Shown piece by piece: positions 5,237-11,067 of a stretch of 11,067 nt of DNA (position 1 is its first letter; the number at the start of each line of letters is the position of its first letter). The notes under the pieces were generated by a model. That model was given only the letters and a program-made list of their open reading frames with translations. It ran no database searches and was not told the DNA's origin. Where the stretch lies: NCBI GenBank assembly GCA_034430275.1, contig DAOUEW010000338.1, positions 1 through 11,067 of the forward strand, written 5' to 3'. Both the position numbers and the translations under genes were made by a program. The DNA is from JAUVXJ01 sp034430275. GTDB lineage: Bacteria > Chloroflexota > Anaerolineae > UBA7937 > B3-Chlor.

Positions 5237-7159
5237 TCACTCCTCTCCAAAGACCTGGAGTGTTTCCACGTAAGACTCCGGAAGCCCAAAATCGTAGCGT
5301 TGGCCATCTATCATCAGACCCAAGAAGCCATCCTGCTGTCTTAGCCGATCCAGTGCAGACGTAAGCTGGAATTCGCCCCGTTCACGCACGTTGTTGGATA
5401 TGTCTTCCTCGAGAAAGTCGAACAACTTGGGTTGGATGATATACTGTCCAAACACTGTGAGGTACGTGCCCTCCGGCAGGCCACGCACCTGCAGACTGTT
5501 TCGAGCATAGTCGACGGTTGGCTTCTCCGCGAACTCGGTGATACTGAGCAGGTGATTCTCCTCTAGCCAGACCCCTGTCACCGTTCCGAAATTCGCGATC
5601 TGCCCTTCTGGTGTCTGGCGCAAACCCAGGACACTCATAGCATGTTGCTGGTAGGCGTTGATCAACTGTTCCGCGCAAGAGGTCTCGCCGTACGAGCGGT
5701 AGATATGATCGCCAAGCATCAGCAGAAAGGGTTCATCTCCGATTGCCTCTCGAGCGCAGTAGACTGCGTGGCCGAATCCCTGTTGCGTCTCCTGGATCAC
5801 AAACGTCACCCGGTGCCCCATCTCCAAGATGCTTCTTGCGTACTCCTGGGACTGGCGAGGCAGCTTGTTGAAGTTCTCTATCGTTATCTGCTCGTTGAAC
5901 AAGGTTCGAAATGCATCCAGATCATGCTCCTGCACGACGATGATGACCTGCTCGATTCCAGCTCTGAGTGCTTCCTCTACGATGAGCAGGATCGCCGGTT
6001 TCGCTATCCCATCACGATCCACGATGGGGAATAACTCCTTCTTGGTCGCCTTTGTTGCTGGAAAGAGCCGGGTCCCGAAACCTGCTGCTGGGATGAGCGC
6101 CCTACGCACCTTCGGTGTAGCGTGCAGGGACAGCGTAAGACAAGACATCCCGAAGTCGCGTTCGAGGATCTCGATCACAGCCTTCTGATCGGCTTCGCTG
6201 CGAGTGATGAACTGGGCTGTGCCATCGCCCTGTGAACCAACACCCTTGCCACCCCAGATATGTGGCCTGAGGCCTTCCTGGTCCAAGACCTGGTGCAAGA
6301 CCGGAGCTGTCAATTCCTCAGGACACGCCGGGGTGGCGTAGCGGTCAAAGAACTCCTGTGCTTCGTACATCAACGCCCCTAGCCTCTCGGCATCCGCTGA
6401 TTGCACGGCTTCGACGGCTTGATGCACAATGCGCTTATTGATGGGCCCCAACAGCTGCTGCACACCTCGCTCCGTCTCACCTTCAGCGTAGGGGAAGCAC
6501 CGATTAAGGCGGGAGAGGATCTCCATCGTGTCCTTTTGTGCGTTTAGATCGACTATCACGAAGTACATATCCTCCGGGATCTTCAGCTCCGCTACGTCAA
6601 GGTGATCACCGTCGAACGTCATGAGGATCGGGCGATTCCCATAGGCACAGCCCTGGTCCATACGTCCGCAGCGGGAAGGCGTTGTGATTTCACCCTGGTA
6701 AGCCAGCTCCATCTCGCCTCGGATCGTCATCTTCAGGTCATAAACGCGGTTGAAGGCTCGTGCAGTAAGAACAGAGATGGCTGCGCTGGACGAGAGCCCT
6801 TTCTTGATGGGCAGATCGGTCTTGTAGTTGTCGACCACCAAACCACGAACCTGGTAGTTGGTGAGAATCTGGTAAGCGACCCCTGCCACGTAACTCCAAT
6901 AACCTCCCCCTTGCGCTTCCGCCAGGAGGGCGGTGGCTTCCATCGGGATCTCATACGGCCCGATCTTCTCGCTATCCGGAGTGGTGGAGGTGAGTAGCAA
7001 TGCAGATGGATGTGACTGCACCTCAGCATAGATGCCCTGATCGGTCCCGACCAGCAGAGTGAAACCCTTTCCGATATCGGCGTTGAAACGCCGATATCCA
7101 CCTGCCCAATCAGAATGCTCACCCAAAAGGCAGATGCGTCCAGGTACGAAGATCTTCAC
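5237..7159 (-). CDS. Bifunctional GHMP sugar 1-kinase / GalU-like nucleotidylyltransferase fusion
   Basis: A 640-residue two-domain enzyme expected to turn a free sugar into sugar 1-phosphate and then an NDP-sugar. Residues 1-350 are a GHMP kinase of galactokinase/glucuronokinase style: PGRICLLGEHSDWAGGY (6-22) matches the sugar-binding signature, LPIKKGLSSSAA (116-127) is the ATP phosphate loop, GRMDQG (165-170) holds the likely catalytic Asp168, and WGGKGVGSQGDG (302-313) is motif 3. Residues 351-640 resemble bacterial UTP-glucose-1-phosphate uridylyltransferase: ALIPAAGFGTRLFPATKATKKE (nucleotide loop, 354-375), PIVD, LMLGDHIY (480-487) with the metal-binding Asp484, EFAEKP (542-547), RGEFQLTSAL (594-603) and YDFGLPESYVET (622-633). 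The domain order is the reverse of Bacteroides Fkp. UTP use is likely from the GalU resemblance; the sugar is unknown (galactose, glucuronate and arabinose are candidates). Start is GTG at 7159, with AGGAGG (7169-7164) 4 nt before it. Both domains look intact. Confidence 0.88.
   Translation of the reverse strand: MKIFVPGRICLLGEHSDWAGGYRRFNADIGKGFTLLVGTDQGIYAEVQSHPSALLLTSTTPDSEKIGPYEIPMEATALLAEAQGGGYWSYVAGVAYQILTNYQVRGLVVDNYKTDLPIKKGLSSSAAISVLTARAFNRVYDLKMTIRGEMELAYQGEITTPSRCGRMDQGCAYGNRPILMTFDGDHLDVAELKIPEDMYFVIVDLNAQKDTMEILSRLNRCFPYAEGETERGVQQLLGPINKRIVHQAVEAVQSADAERLGALMYEAQEFFDRYATPACPEELTAPVLHQVLDQEGLRPHIWGGKGVGSQGDGTAQFITRSEADQKAVIEILERDFGMSCLTLSLHATPKVRRALIPAAGFGTRLFPATKATKKELFPIVDRDGIAKPAILLIVEEALRAGIEQVIIVVQEHDLDAFRTLFNEQITIENFNKLPRQSQEYARSILEMGHRVTFVIQETQQGFGHAVYCAREAIGDEPFLLMLGDHIYRSYGETSCAEQLINAYQQHAMSVLGLRQTPEGQIANFGTVTGVWLEENHLLSITEFAEKPTVDYARNSLQVRGLPEGTYLTVFGQYIIQPKLFDFLEEDISNNVRERGEFQLTSALDRLRQQDGFLGLMIDGQRYDFGLPESYVETLQVFGEE
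7073..7098. repeat. Near-perfect 26-bp palindrome inside the kinase coding region
   Basis: GATATCGGCGTT (7073-7084) and AACGCCGATATC (7087-7098) pair perfectly around a 2-nt spacer. It lies about 60 nt into the - strand coding region, covering codons for residues around 21-29 (YRRFNADI). As RNA, a 2-nt loop must open slightly, but the stem would be strong; as DNA, it could be a protein-binding site. Confidence 0.6.
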
Positions 7160-7162
7160 GAT

Positions 7163-7181
7163 CCCTCCTCTCTCATGAGAG
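7163..7181 (-). promoter_or_regulatory. Ribosome binding site of the fusion gene overlapping a 12-bp palindrome
   Basis: On the - strand, GAGGAGGG (7170-7163) lies just before GTG 7159. Immediately upstream and sharing one base is CTCTCATGAGAG (7170-7181), a perfect palindrome. An ATG within it starts a 6-codon frame (MREEGS) whose TGA overlaps the GTG start, which may be chance. Confidence 0.55.
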
Positions 7182-7260
7182 TCTCACAAGACGATTCATC
7201 GGTGAATGACCATTCGAGCTTGATTCCCACGGCGTGGAAGTGACCTCGCGGTCTGTGGTC

Positions 7261-7289
7261 GTTATACACCGAGAACACCGACGGGTCAA
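7261..7289 (-). promoter_or_regulatory. Sigma70-type promoter for the kinase-nucleotidylyltransferase gene
   Basis: Reading the - strand, TTGACC (7289-7284) and TATAAC (7266-7261) each match consensus at five of six positions and are separated by exactly 17 bp. Transcription would start near 7254, giving a leader of about 95 nt before GTG 7159. The leader has small inverted repeats, including GACC-GCGA-GGTC and ATTCA-CCGA-TGAAT. The rest of the 410-bp divergent region (7160-7569) contains no gene that I recognise. Confidence 0.65.
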
Positions 7290-7557
7290 CTCGGAGAGAA
7301 GGCACACGGCAGTGCTTCGTAGTTTGACTTCATCCTTCACCACCCCTTCCGCGGCGCTGTCGGCGGAACCCACGTCAGAGCGCTGGCCACCGACGCAGTG
7401 CAAGGGGCAACTCTGGTCATCCAGGCGTGCCTGTGGGGATAGCCGAGACGGCATAGGTGCTGGAGGGCCGATTCTTGAGCACATCCCGGCTGACTCCCGC
7501 TGGCCCAACCGAGACCGCTTCTTCATACACCGCCTGGCGGCTGCCTCGGGGAAAGGA

Positions 7558-7563
7558 TAGAAT
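7558..7563 (+). promoter_or_regulatory. -10 hexamer placed for a leaderless transcript of the oxidoreductase gene
   Basis: TAGAAT ends 6 nt before ATG 7570, so transcription would begin at or next to the start codon. The only purine-rich stretch upstream (GGGGAAAGGA) ends 13 nt before the ATG, far for an SD. The -35 is poor. Leaderless mRNAs with this geometry are common in several GC-rich phyla. Confidence 0.4.
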
Positions 7564-7569
7564 CTGAGC

Positions 7570-8574
7570 ATGATGACTGTCCACCGTGGCGAGACTGGCC
7601 TCAAGTGGGGATTGCTCTCCACAGCACGTATCAACCGCCGTCTGATCCCAGCGGTTCGCGCCGCTGAGCGCGCCGAGCTGGTCGCAGTCGCCAGCCGCAG
7701 CCAGCAGCGGGCAGAGGCCTACGCTGCTGAGTGGGGCATACCCCGTGCCCACGGGAGCTACGAGTCGCTGTTGGACGACCCCGACGTGGATGTGATCTAC
7801 ATCTCGCTGCCCAACAGTCTTCACGGCGAGTGGACAGTTCGGGCCGCCGAGGCCGGCAAGCACGTCCTGTGCGAAAAGCCGTTCGCGGTCAGTGTCGCCG
7901 AGTGCGACCGGATTGTCGCTGCCGCCGAGTCCGCTGGAGTGGTAGCGGTCGAGGCGGTGATGTACCTTTACCACCCTTTGCTGGCTGAGGCTCGCCGGCT
8001 GACCCGGGAAGGTGCCGTGGGCCGGGTGAAGCTCGTGCGAGGATCTCATTGCATCCTCTTGGACCAGCCCGATGATGTGCGCTGGAAGCCCGAGTTGGCT
8101 GGCGGGGCACTGTGGGACGTGGGTAGCTACCCCGCCAGTTTCATCCGCTGGGTGGCTGGCGAGCCAGAGGAGGTCTTTGGCTGGCAGACGCTCGCCGAGA
8201 GCGGCGTGGACGAGACCTTCGTGGCGCTGTTGCGCTACGGAAATGGTTTGCTGGGTGCCTTCGACTGCGACTTCCGCTCTCCGTGGCGCGCCGAGGCGCA
8301 GGTCTTCGGCACCGAGGGGACATTGACGATCAAGCACCCGTACGTTATCGACGGTGAAAGCAAGATCATCCTGTCTCGAGAGTCGGGAGAGGAGGAGTCC
8401 GGTGTAACGGGCATCGACGTCTATCAGTGTGAAGTCGAGGCCTTCACTGCTGCCGTGCTGGACGGAGCGCCGTTGCCCGTGTCTCTGATGAGCAGCCGCG
8501 CCAACGTGGCTACGATAGCAGCGCTCTACGAATCGGCTCGAAGCGGATCCCCCCAGCCAGTCTCTTCTGTCTGA
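7570..8574 (+). CDS. Gfo/Idh/MocA-family NAD(P)-dependent oxidoreductase
   Basis: A 334-residue soluble dehydrogenase of usual family length. Residues 1-125 form the Rossmann domain: KWGLLSTARINRRLIP (12-27) is the dinucleotide-binding turn, SR at 42-43 follows the second strand, ISLPNSLHGEWTVRAAEAGKHVLCEKPF (78-105) includes the conserved nicotinamide-side EKP. The C-terminal alpha/beta domain carries GGALWDVGSYPASFIRW (178-194); the Tyr187 in DVGxY is typical of the dihydrodiol dehydrogenase / glucose-fructose oxidoreductase / NADP-xylose dehydrogenase branch, whereas inositol dehydrogenase-type members have His there. Substrate is probably a sugar or cyclic polyol. D-xylose oxidation is an attractive idea because of the nearby xyl operon but is not shown by sequence. 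Two adjacent ATGs (7570, 7573) are possible starts; the first is given. It is divergent from the kinase fusion gene and separated by 410 bp. Confidence 0.9.
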   Translation: MMTVHRGETGLKWGLLSTARINRRLIPAVRAAERAELVAVASRSQQRAEAYAAEWGIPRAHGSYESLLDDPDVDVIYISLPNSLHGEWTVRAAEAGKHVLCEKPFAVSVAECDRIVAAAESAGVVAVEAVMYLYHPLLAEARRLTREGAVGRVKLVRGSHCILLDQPDDVRWKPELAGGALWDVGSYPASFIRWVAGEPEEVFGWQTLAESGVDETFVALLRYGNGLLGAFDCDFRSPWRAEAQVFGTEGTLTIKHPYVIDGESKIILSRESGEEESGVTGIDVYQCEVEAFTAAVLDGAPLPVSLMSSRANVATIAALYESARSGSPQPVSSV

Positions 8575-8597
8575 AGTGCTGCCGAAGGCGCTTGTGG

Positions 8598-8640
8598 CCT
8601 CGGAGGGTGTTGGGTCCTTTCTCTCCGAGGTTGGCCAACC
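8598..8640 (+). terminator. Weak hairpin and adjoining palindrome after the oxidoreductase gene
   Basis: CCTCGGAG (8598-8605) pairs with CTCCGAGG (8623-8630) across a 17-nt loop, and the perfect palindrome GGTTGGCCAACC (8629-8640) overlaps its end. No T-tract follows. This could mark transcript end of the gene stopping at 8574; the rest of 8641-8770 shows nothing recognisable. Confidence 0.3.
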
Positions 8641-8770
8641 CCCCACGACGCAGTTCCTGTGGTCATTCGACAGACTCCACAATCCGCTCAGAAGGCGATG
8701 GCCTCTTACACAGACGCTGCGCGGCGCACGTGCTTCACGGTGTAGGTTGGCTGCCGGATCCTACGACATG

Positions 8771-8779
8771 TGCTAGAAT
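8771..8779 (+). promoter_or_regulatory. Extended -10 promoter for the ArsA-like gene
   Basis: TGCTAGAAT is an extended -10 (TGn plus TAGAAT at 8774-8779). A TTGGCT at 8747-8752 is 21 bp upstream, too far for a normal -35, which fits extended -10 promoters. The leader would be about 38 nt. A second -10-like TATAAC lies at 8791-8796. Confidence 0.45.
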
Positions 8780-8823
8780 GTCCGACGACATATAACCGAG
8801 CAGACGCCGCGCGGGGGCAGACT

Positions 8824-9750
8824 ATGTCTTTGTCAGAATTGGAGAACAGCAGCAAGCGTGTTCTGATGTTCGGTGGCAAGGGAGGGGTAGGAAAGACGAC
8901 CTGCTCCGCGACGACCGCCTTGCACTATGCGTCCCTGGGCCGGAAGACCCTCATCATCTCCAGCGATCTTACTCCGTCGCTGTCGGACATCTTCGAGATG
9001 GAGATAGGTCCTGTGGAGAAGCCGGTGGTGGGGGTGGAGAACCTGCACGGCCTGGAGATTGGCCCCGACGAGGTGATGAAGAGGTGGAAGAACAAGTTCG
9101 GTCCCGAGATCTACGAGGCGGCTTCTTCTTTGATTGACATGGAGTACGACGACGTCATAGACTACGTGGCCCTAGCCCCTGGGATCCAAGAGGAGTTTAT
9201 GCTGGACTACGTGTTGGAGCGGGTCAAGGATGGCTCCTACGACCTGATCGTGTGGGATACGGCTCCGGCTGGGGATACCCTGCGTCTGCTGGAGCTGCCC
9301 TACAAGTTCATCGCGCACCTGCGGACGGCGCCCAGGATCTACATGAGGGCCAGGGATGCACTGAAGCTGAAGAAAGTTCCGTTTCTGGCTCTGATCGAGA
9401 GCTGGAAGGCCCTCGCTGAGGAAGTGACCAGTTTCTTGAGAGATCCCCAGAATACCGAGTTCATCCTGATCACCATCCCCGAGGGGCTGGGCGTCTACCA
9501 GGCCAGAAGGTTGATCACGGAGTTCGGGCGGTTCGGACTGGATATCCGCTACGTGGTGGTCAACAACGTGGTACAGAACGCGGACAGCGACTTCAATAGA
9601 GAGCGGATGGAAATGCAGCAGGGGTACATCCAGATGCTACGAGACGAGCACGGCGACGGCAGAAAGATCCTGGAGGTGCCCCTGTTCGCCCGTGAGATCA
9701 AGGGCGTGGAGAGACTCAGAGAGCTGGAGCGGGTGCTCTTCGCGGGCTAG
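8824..9750 (+). CDS. ArsA/GET3-family P-loop ATPase, single domain
   Basis: A 308-residue SIMIBI-class ATPase, about half the length of two-domain E. coli ArsA and therefore expected to act as a homodimer. GGKGGVGKTT (17-26) is the deviant Walker A with signature Lys19 and P-loop Lys24. The switch I region reads SSDLTPSLSDIF (46-57), keeping Asp48 but replacing the common DPAHSL with DLTPSL. Switch II reads DTAPAGDTLRLLELP (145-159), with Asp151 where ArsA and GET3 usually have His. VVVNNVV (244-250) is the base-recognition strand. The only cysteine is Cys27, so the ArsA triad for arsenite is absent and arsenic export is unlikely. Function is unknown; client-protein or membrane-protein handling, as in GET3, is one option. 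ATG 8824 (GGGGG 6 nt before it) is preferred to the longer in-frame TTG at 8770, which precedes the likely promoter's start site. No arsenic genes are adjacent. Confidence 0.85.
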   Translation: MSLSELENSSKRVLMFGGKGGVGKTTCSATTALHYASLGRKTLIISSDLTPSLSDIFEMEIGPVEKPVVGVENLHGLEIGPDEVMKRWKNKFGPEIYEAASSLIDMEYDDVIDYVALAPGIQEEFMLDYVLERVKDGSYDLIVWDTAPAGDTLRLLELPYKFIAHLRTAPRIYMRARDALKLKKVPFLALIESWKALAEEVTSFLRDPQNTEFILITIPEGLGVYQARRLITEFGRFGLDIRYVVVNNVVQNADSDFNRERMEMQQGYIQMLRDEHGDGRKILEVPLFAREIKGVERLRELERVLFAG

Positions 9751-9806
9751 CTCGTGGGCGATGTCCTTGTCGGCAGCGCCTGGTCTGTCGCTTGCGCGAT
9801 TGTAGT

Positions 9807-10472
9807 CTACTGCTCTTCCAGAGGCGCGAAGAAGAGCCTCGTGCGGGTGATCCCCTTCACGTGCTCGGCGAGGCCCAGTTGGTCGAGAACCTCGTCGGGG
9901 CGGCCCGTGCCTCCCTCGCCTGCTCTTAACCTCATGCCCAGCGTGTACTGAGACTCGTCCCTCGACTCCAGCCACAGCTCCTCTACGAGGGGCCGCAGGT
10001 CATACTCCCTGTTGCGGCGCTGCCGTGGCAGCCTTTCGCTGGCGAGGAGGGCGTCGAGCCGCGCCCCTATCTCTTGTACCGTATGGTCCGCTTCCACGGT
10101 GGCCAGGTACTGGGCCGCCTGCACCTGAGTCTGAAGGGCCGGCAGCGTGGGGTAGACCTCTTCCACCTTTGACAAGCTGATGCCCGCGGGAAGCTGCCTG
10201 GCGACGGCAGAGGCGAAGTCGCGGGGGGCCAACGGTCTCTCCAGGGTGACATCGATCAACTCCTCCTGGCCGGTGACGCCCACCGCCAGAGGGAAGGCGA
10301 TGGAGATCTTGGGCCGGGGGTTGTAGCCCAGGGAGTAGGCGAGTGGCACGTTGGCCCGGCGCAGCGCCCGCTCCCAGAGGCGCATCAGGTCGAGGTGGGA
10401 GATATACTTGACCTCCTCCTCCTTGGCGAAGGTGACTCGGAGGCGTTGGGTCGTTTCTGTCGATGGTCTCAA
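9807..10472 (-). CDS. TIGR03936-family radical SAM-associated protein (DUF2344)
   Basis: A 221-residue cytoplasmic protein of the DUF2344 family. Its hallmark is an N-terminal block, FAKEEEVKYISHLDLMRLWERALRRANVPLAYSLGYNPRPKISIAFPLAVGV (from about residue 15 to 65), which contains the SHLDLMR and GYNPRPK motifs. The middle and C-terminal parts are more variable. Family members are encoded next to, or fused to, B12-binding radical SAM proteins of the TIGR03960 group, and here the partner gene ends 24 nt upstream on the same strand, so the two are probably one operon. The biochemical role is not established. The start is TTG at 10472, preceded by GGAGG about 10 nt upstream; no in-frame ATG upstream is available. 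It converges on the ArsA-like gene with only 56 bp between the stops and no clear terminator. Confidence 0.88.
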   Translation of the reverse strand: MRPSTETTQRLRVTFAKEEEVKYISHLDLMRLWERALRRANVPLAYSLGYNPRPKISIAFPLAVGVTGQEELIDVTLERPLAPRDFASAVARQLPAGISLSKVEEVYPTLPALQTQVQAAQYLATVEADHTVQEIGARLDALLASERLPRQRRNREYDLRPLVEELWLESRDESQYTLGMRLRAGEGGTGRPDEVLDQLGLAEHVKGITRTRLFFAPLEEQ

Positions 10473-10496
10473 AGAGGGACTACCTCCAGGCGTTTC

Positions 10497-11067
10497 TCAC
10501 CGGGCGTGGGTCTTCTCTTCACTGAGGCAGCCCCAGCCTCCGCTGCGCATCGCTTGAGTCTCTCTGGGGAACGACTCCAGAATGCCACAGGTCCGGCACG
10601 GCCCTTCGCGACAGTCGAGGGTTTTCTCTTCGTTCAGGCTGCGCCGGTACTCGCTGATCAGGTACTCCTTGCTGACCCCCGGGCTGAAAAGATCCCAGGG
10701 CAGGGTCTCCTCCAGCGACCGCTCCCGGTGGGCATAGAAACCCGGGTCCAGTCCCTGGGCGGCGAAGGCCTCCCACCAGAACTGGACGTTCAGGGCTTCG
10801 CTCCAGGCATCGAACCTGGCCCCGCGTCGCCAGGCCTCCAGGATCACCCCACCCAGGCGGCGGTCTCCGCGAGAGAGGGCCGCCTCCAGCAGACTCGTCT
10901 GCGGGTCGTTCCAGCTCAGTTTCAGGCCCCGGCCCCTGATCAACCGCCTCAGAAGGTGGTGCTTCTCTTCCAGGGAGGATTGCTCTTCCAGCGGTGCCCA
11001 CTGGAAGGGGGTATGGGGTTTGGGGATGAAGGTGCCCACACTGACGTTGACCTGGGCCTTTTTCCCG
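10497..11067 (-). CDS. B12-binding radical SAM protein (TIGR03960-like), C-terminal part
   Basis: The frame continues past the window edge (KAQVNVSVGTFIPKPHTPFQW is read through 11066), so the GTG at 11039 is an internal codon and the N-terminal cobalamin-binding domain and CxxxCxxC cluster lie outside. The visible 190 residues match the conserved C-terminus of the family: GTFIPKPHTPFQW, the strand that closes the radical SAM barrel; SLLEAALSRGDRRLGGVI; RRGARFDAWSE; LDPGFYAHRERSLEETLPWD; GVSKEYLISEYRRSL; and a terminal CREGPCRTCGI cluster with three cysteines that may bind a metal. Reaction and substrate are unknown; a role in RNA or protein modification has been considered because homologues are often near ribonuclease E/G and ribosomal protein genes. 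Followed by the DUF2344 gene. Confidence 0.88.
   Translation of the reverse strand, partial: GKKAQVNVSVGTFIPKPHTPFQWAPLEEQSSLEEKHHLLRRLIRGRGLKLSWNDPQTSLLEAALSRGDRRLGGVILEAWRRGARFDAWSEALNVQFWWEAFAAQGLDPGFYAHRERSLEETLPWDLFSPGVSKEYLISEYRRSLNEEKTLDCREGPCRTCGILESFPRETQAMRSGGWGCLSEEKTHAR

Noticed and set aside
7417..8682. A 421-codon open frame on the - strand opposite the oxidoreductase gene
   Set aside because: It lies antisense to a gene with clear family motifs, its product has no recognisable motif, and such long shadows are expected in GC-rich DNA.
8824..9750. Arsenite export ATPase role (arsA)
   Set aside because: Metalloid-binding cysteines are absent, the protein has one domain, and no arsenic gene is adjacent.
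1..11067. CRISPR arrays, tRNA or rRNA genes, insertion sequences or prophage
   Set aside because: No regular direct repeats, cloverleaf-like segments, transposase or integrase frames, or target-site duplications were seen on either strand.

Overview
The window is GC-rich bacterial DNA. Gene style and content suggest a Chloroflexota-type chromosome (Anaerolineae or a relative): a class I xylose isomerase, an ArsA-like single-domain ATPase, a paired B12-binding radical SAM protein and DUF2344 protein, and debris of BNR-type propeller and GH26-like hydrolase genes. This placement is by impression from protein style, not from a marker gene or a search.

Layout. (1) Positions 1-304 hold the 3' end of a sugar ABC-transporter substrate-binding protein, followed by a strong GNRA-loop hairpin (348-377) that probably ends that unit. 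(2) Positions 378-870 carry no intact gene but contain the frameshifted, internally shortened tail of a GH26-like glycoside hydrolase (513-815). (3) Positions 880-4470 are a tight + strand pentose operon: xylose isomerase (xylA), a DUF4380-like mutarotase-fold protein, and xylulokinase (xylB), with a 1-nt gap and then a 4-nt overlap. (4) Positions 4471-5236 are a decayed stretch: a perfect 16-bp operator-like palindrome, a possible -10 element and SD, a short doubtful ORF, and a frameshifted BNR/propeller fragment. (5) Positions 5237-7159 on the - strand encode a 640-residue fusion of a GHMP sugar 1-kinase and a GalU-like nucleotidylyltransferase, with a good sigma70-type promoter at 7261-7289 and a long leader. 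(6) Divergently, 7570-8574 encodes a Gfo/Idh/MocA oxidoreductase with a -10 hexamer placed as for a leaderless mRNA. (7) Positions 8824-9750 encode an ArsA/GET3-family ATPase without metalloid-binding cysteines. (8) Convergent to it are a DUF2344 protein (9807-10472) and the C-terminal part of a B12-binding radical SAM protein (10497-11067), both on the - strand.

How it works together. The transporter, isomerase, mutarotase-like protein and kinase make a coherent route: pentose uptake, anomer equilibration, D-xylose to D-xylulose, then D-xylulose 5-phosphate for the pentose phosphate pathway. The kinase-nucleotidylyltransferase fusion suggests a separate salvage route from a free sugar via sugar 1-phosphate to an NDP-sugar. 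The most interesting items are that fusion, the mutarotase-like gene inside the xyl operon, and the hydrolase and propeller remnants flanking the operon, which look like lost polysaccharide-degrading functions.
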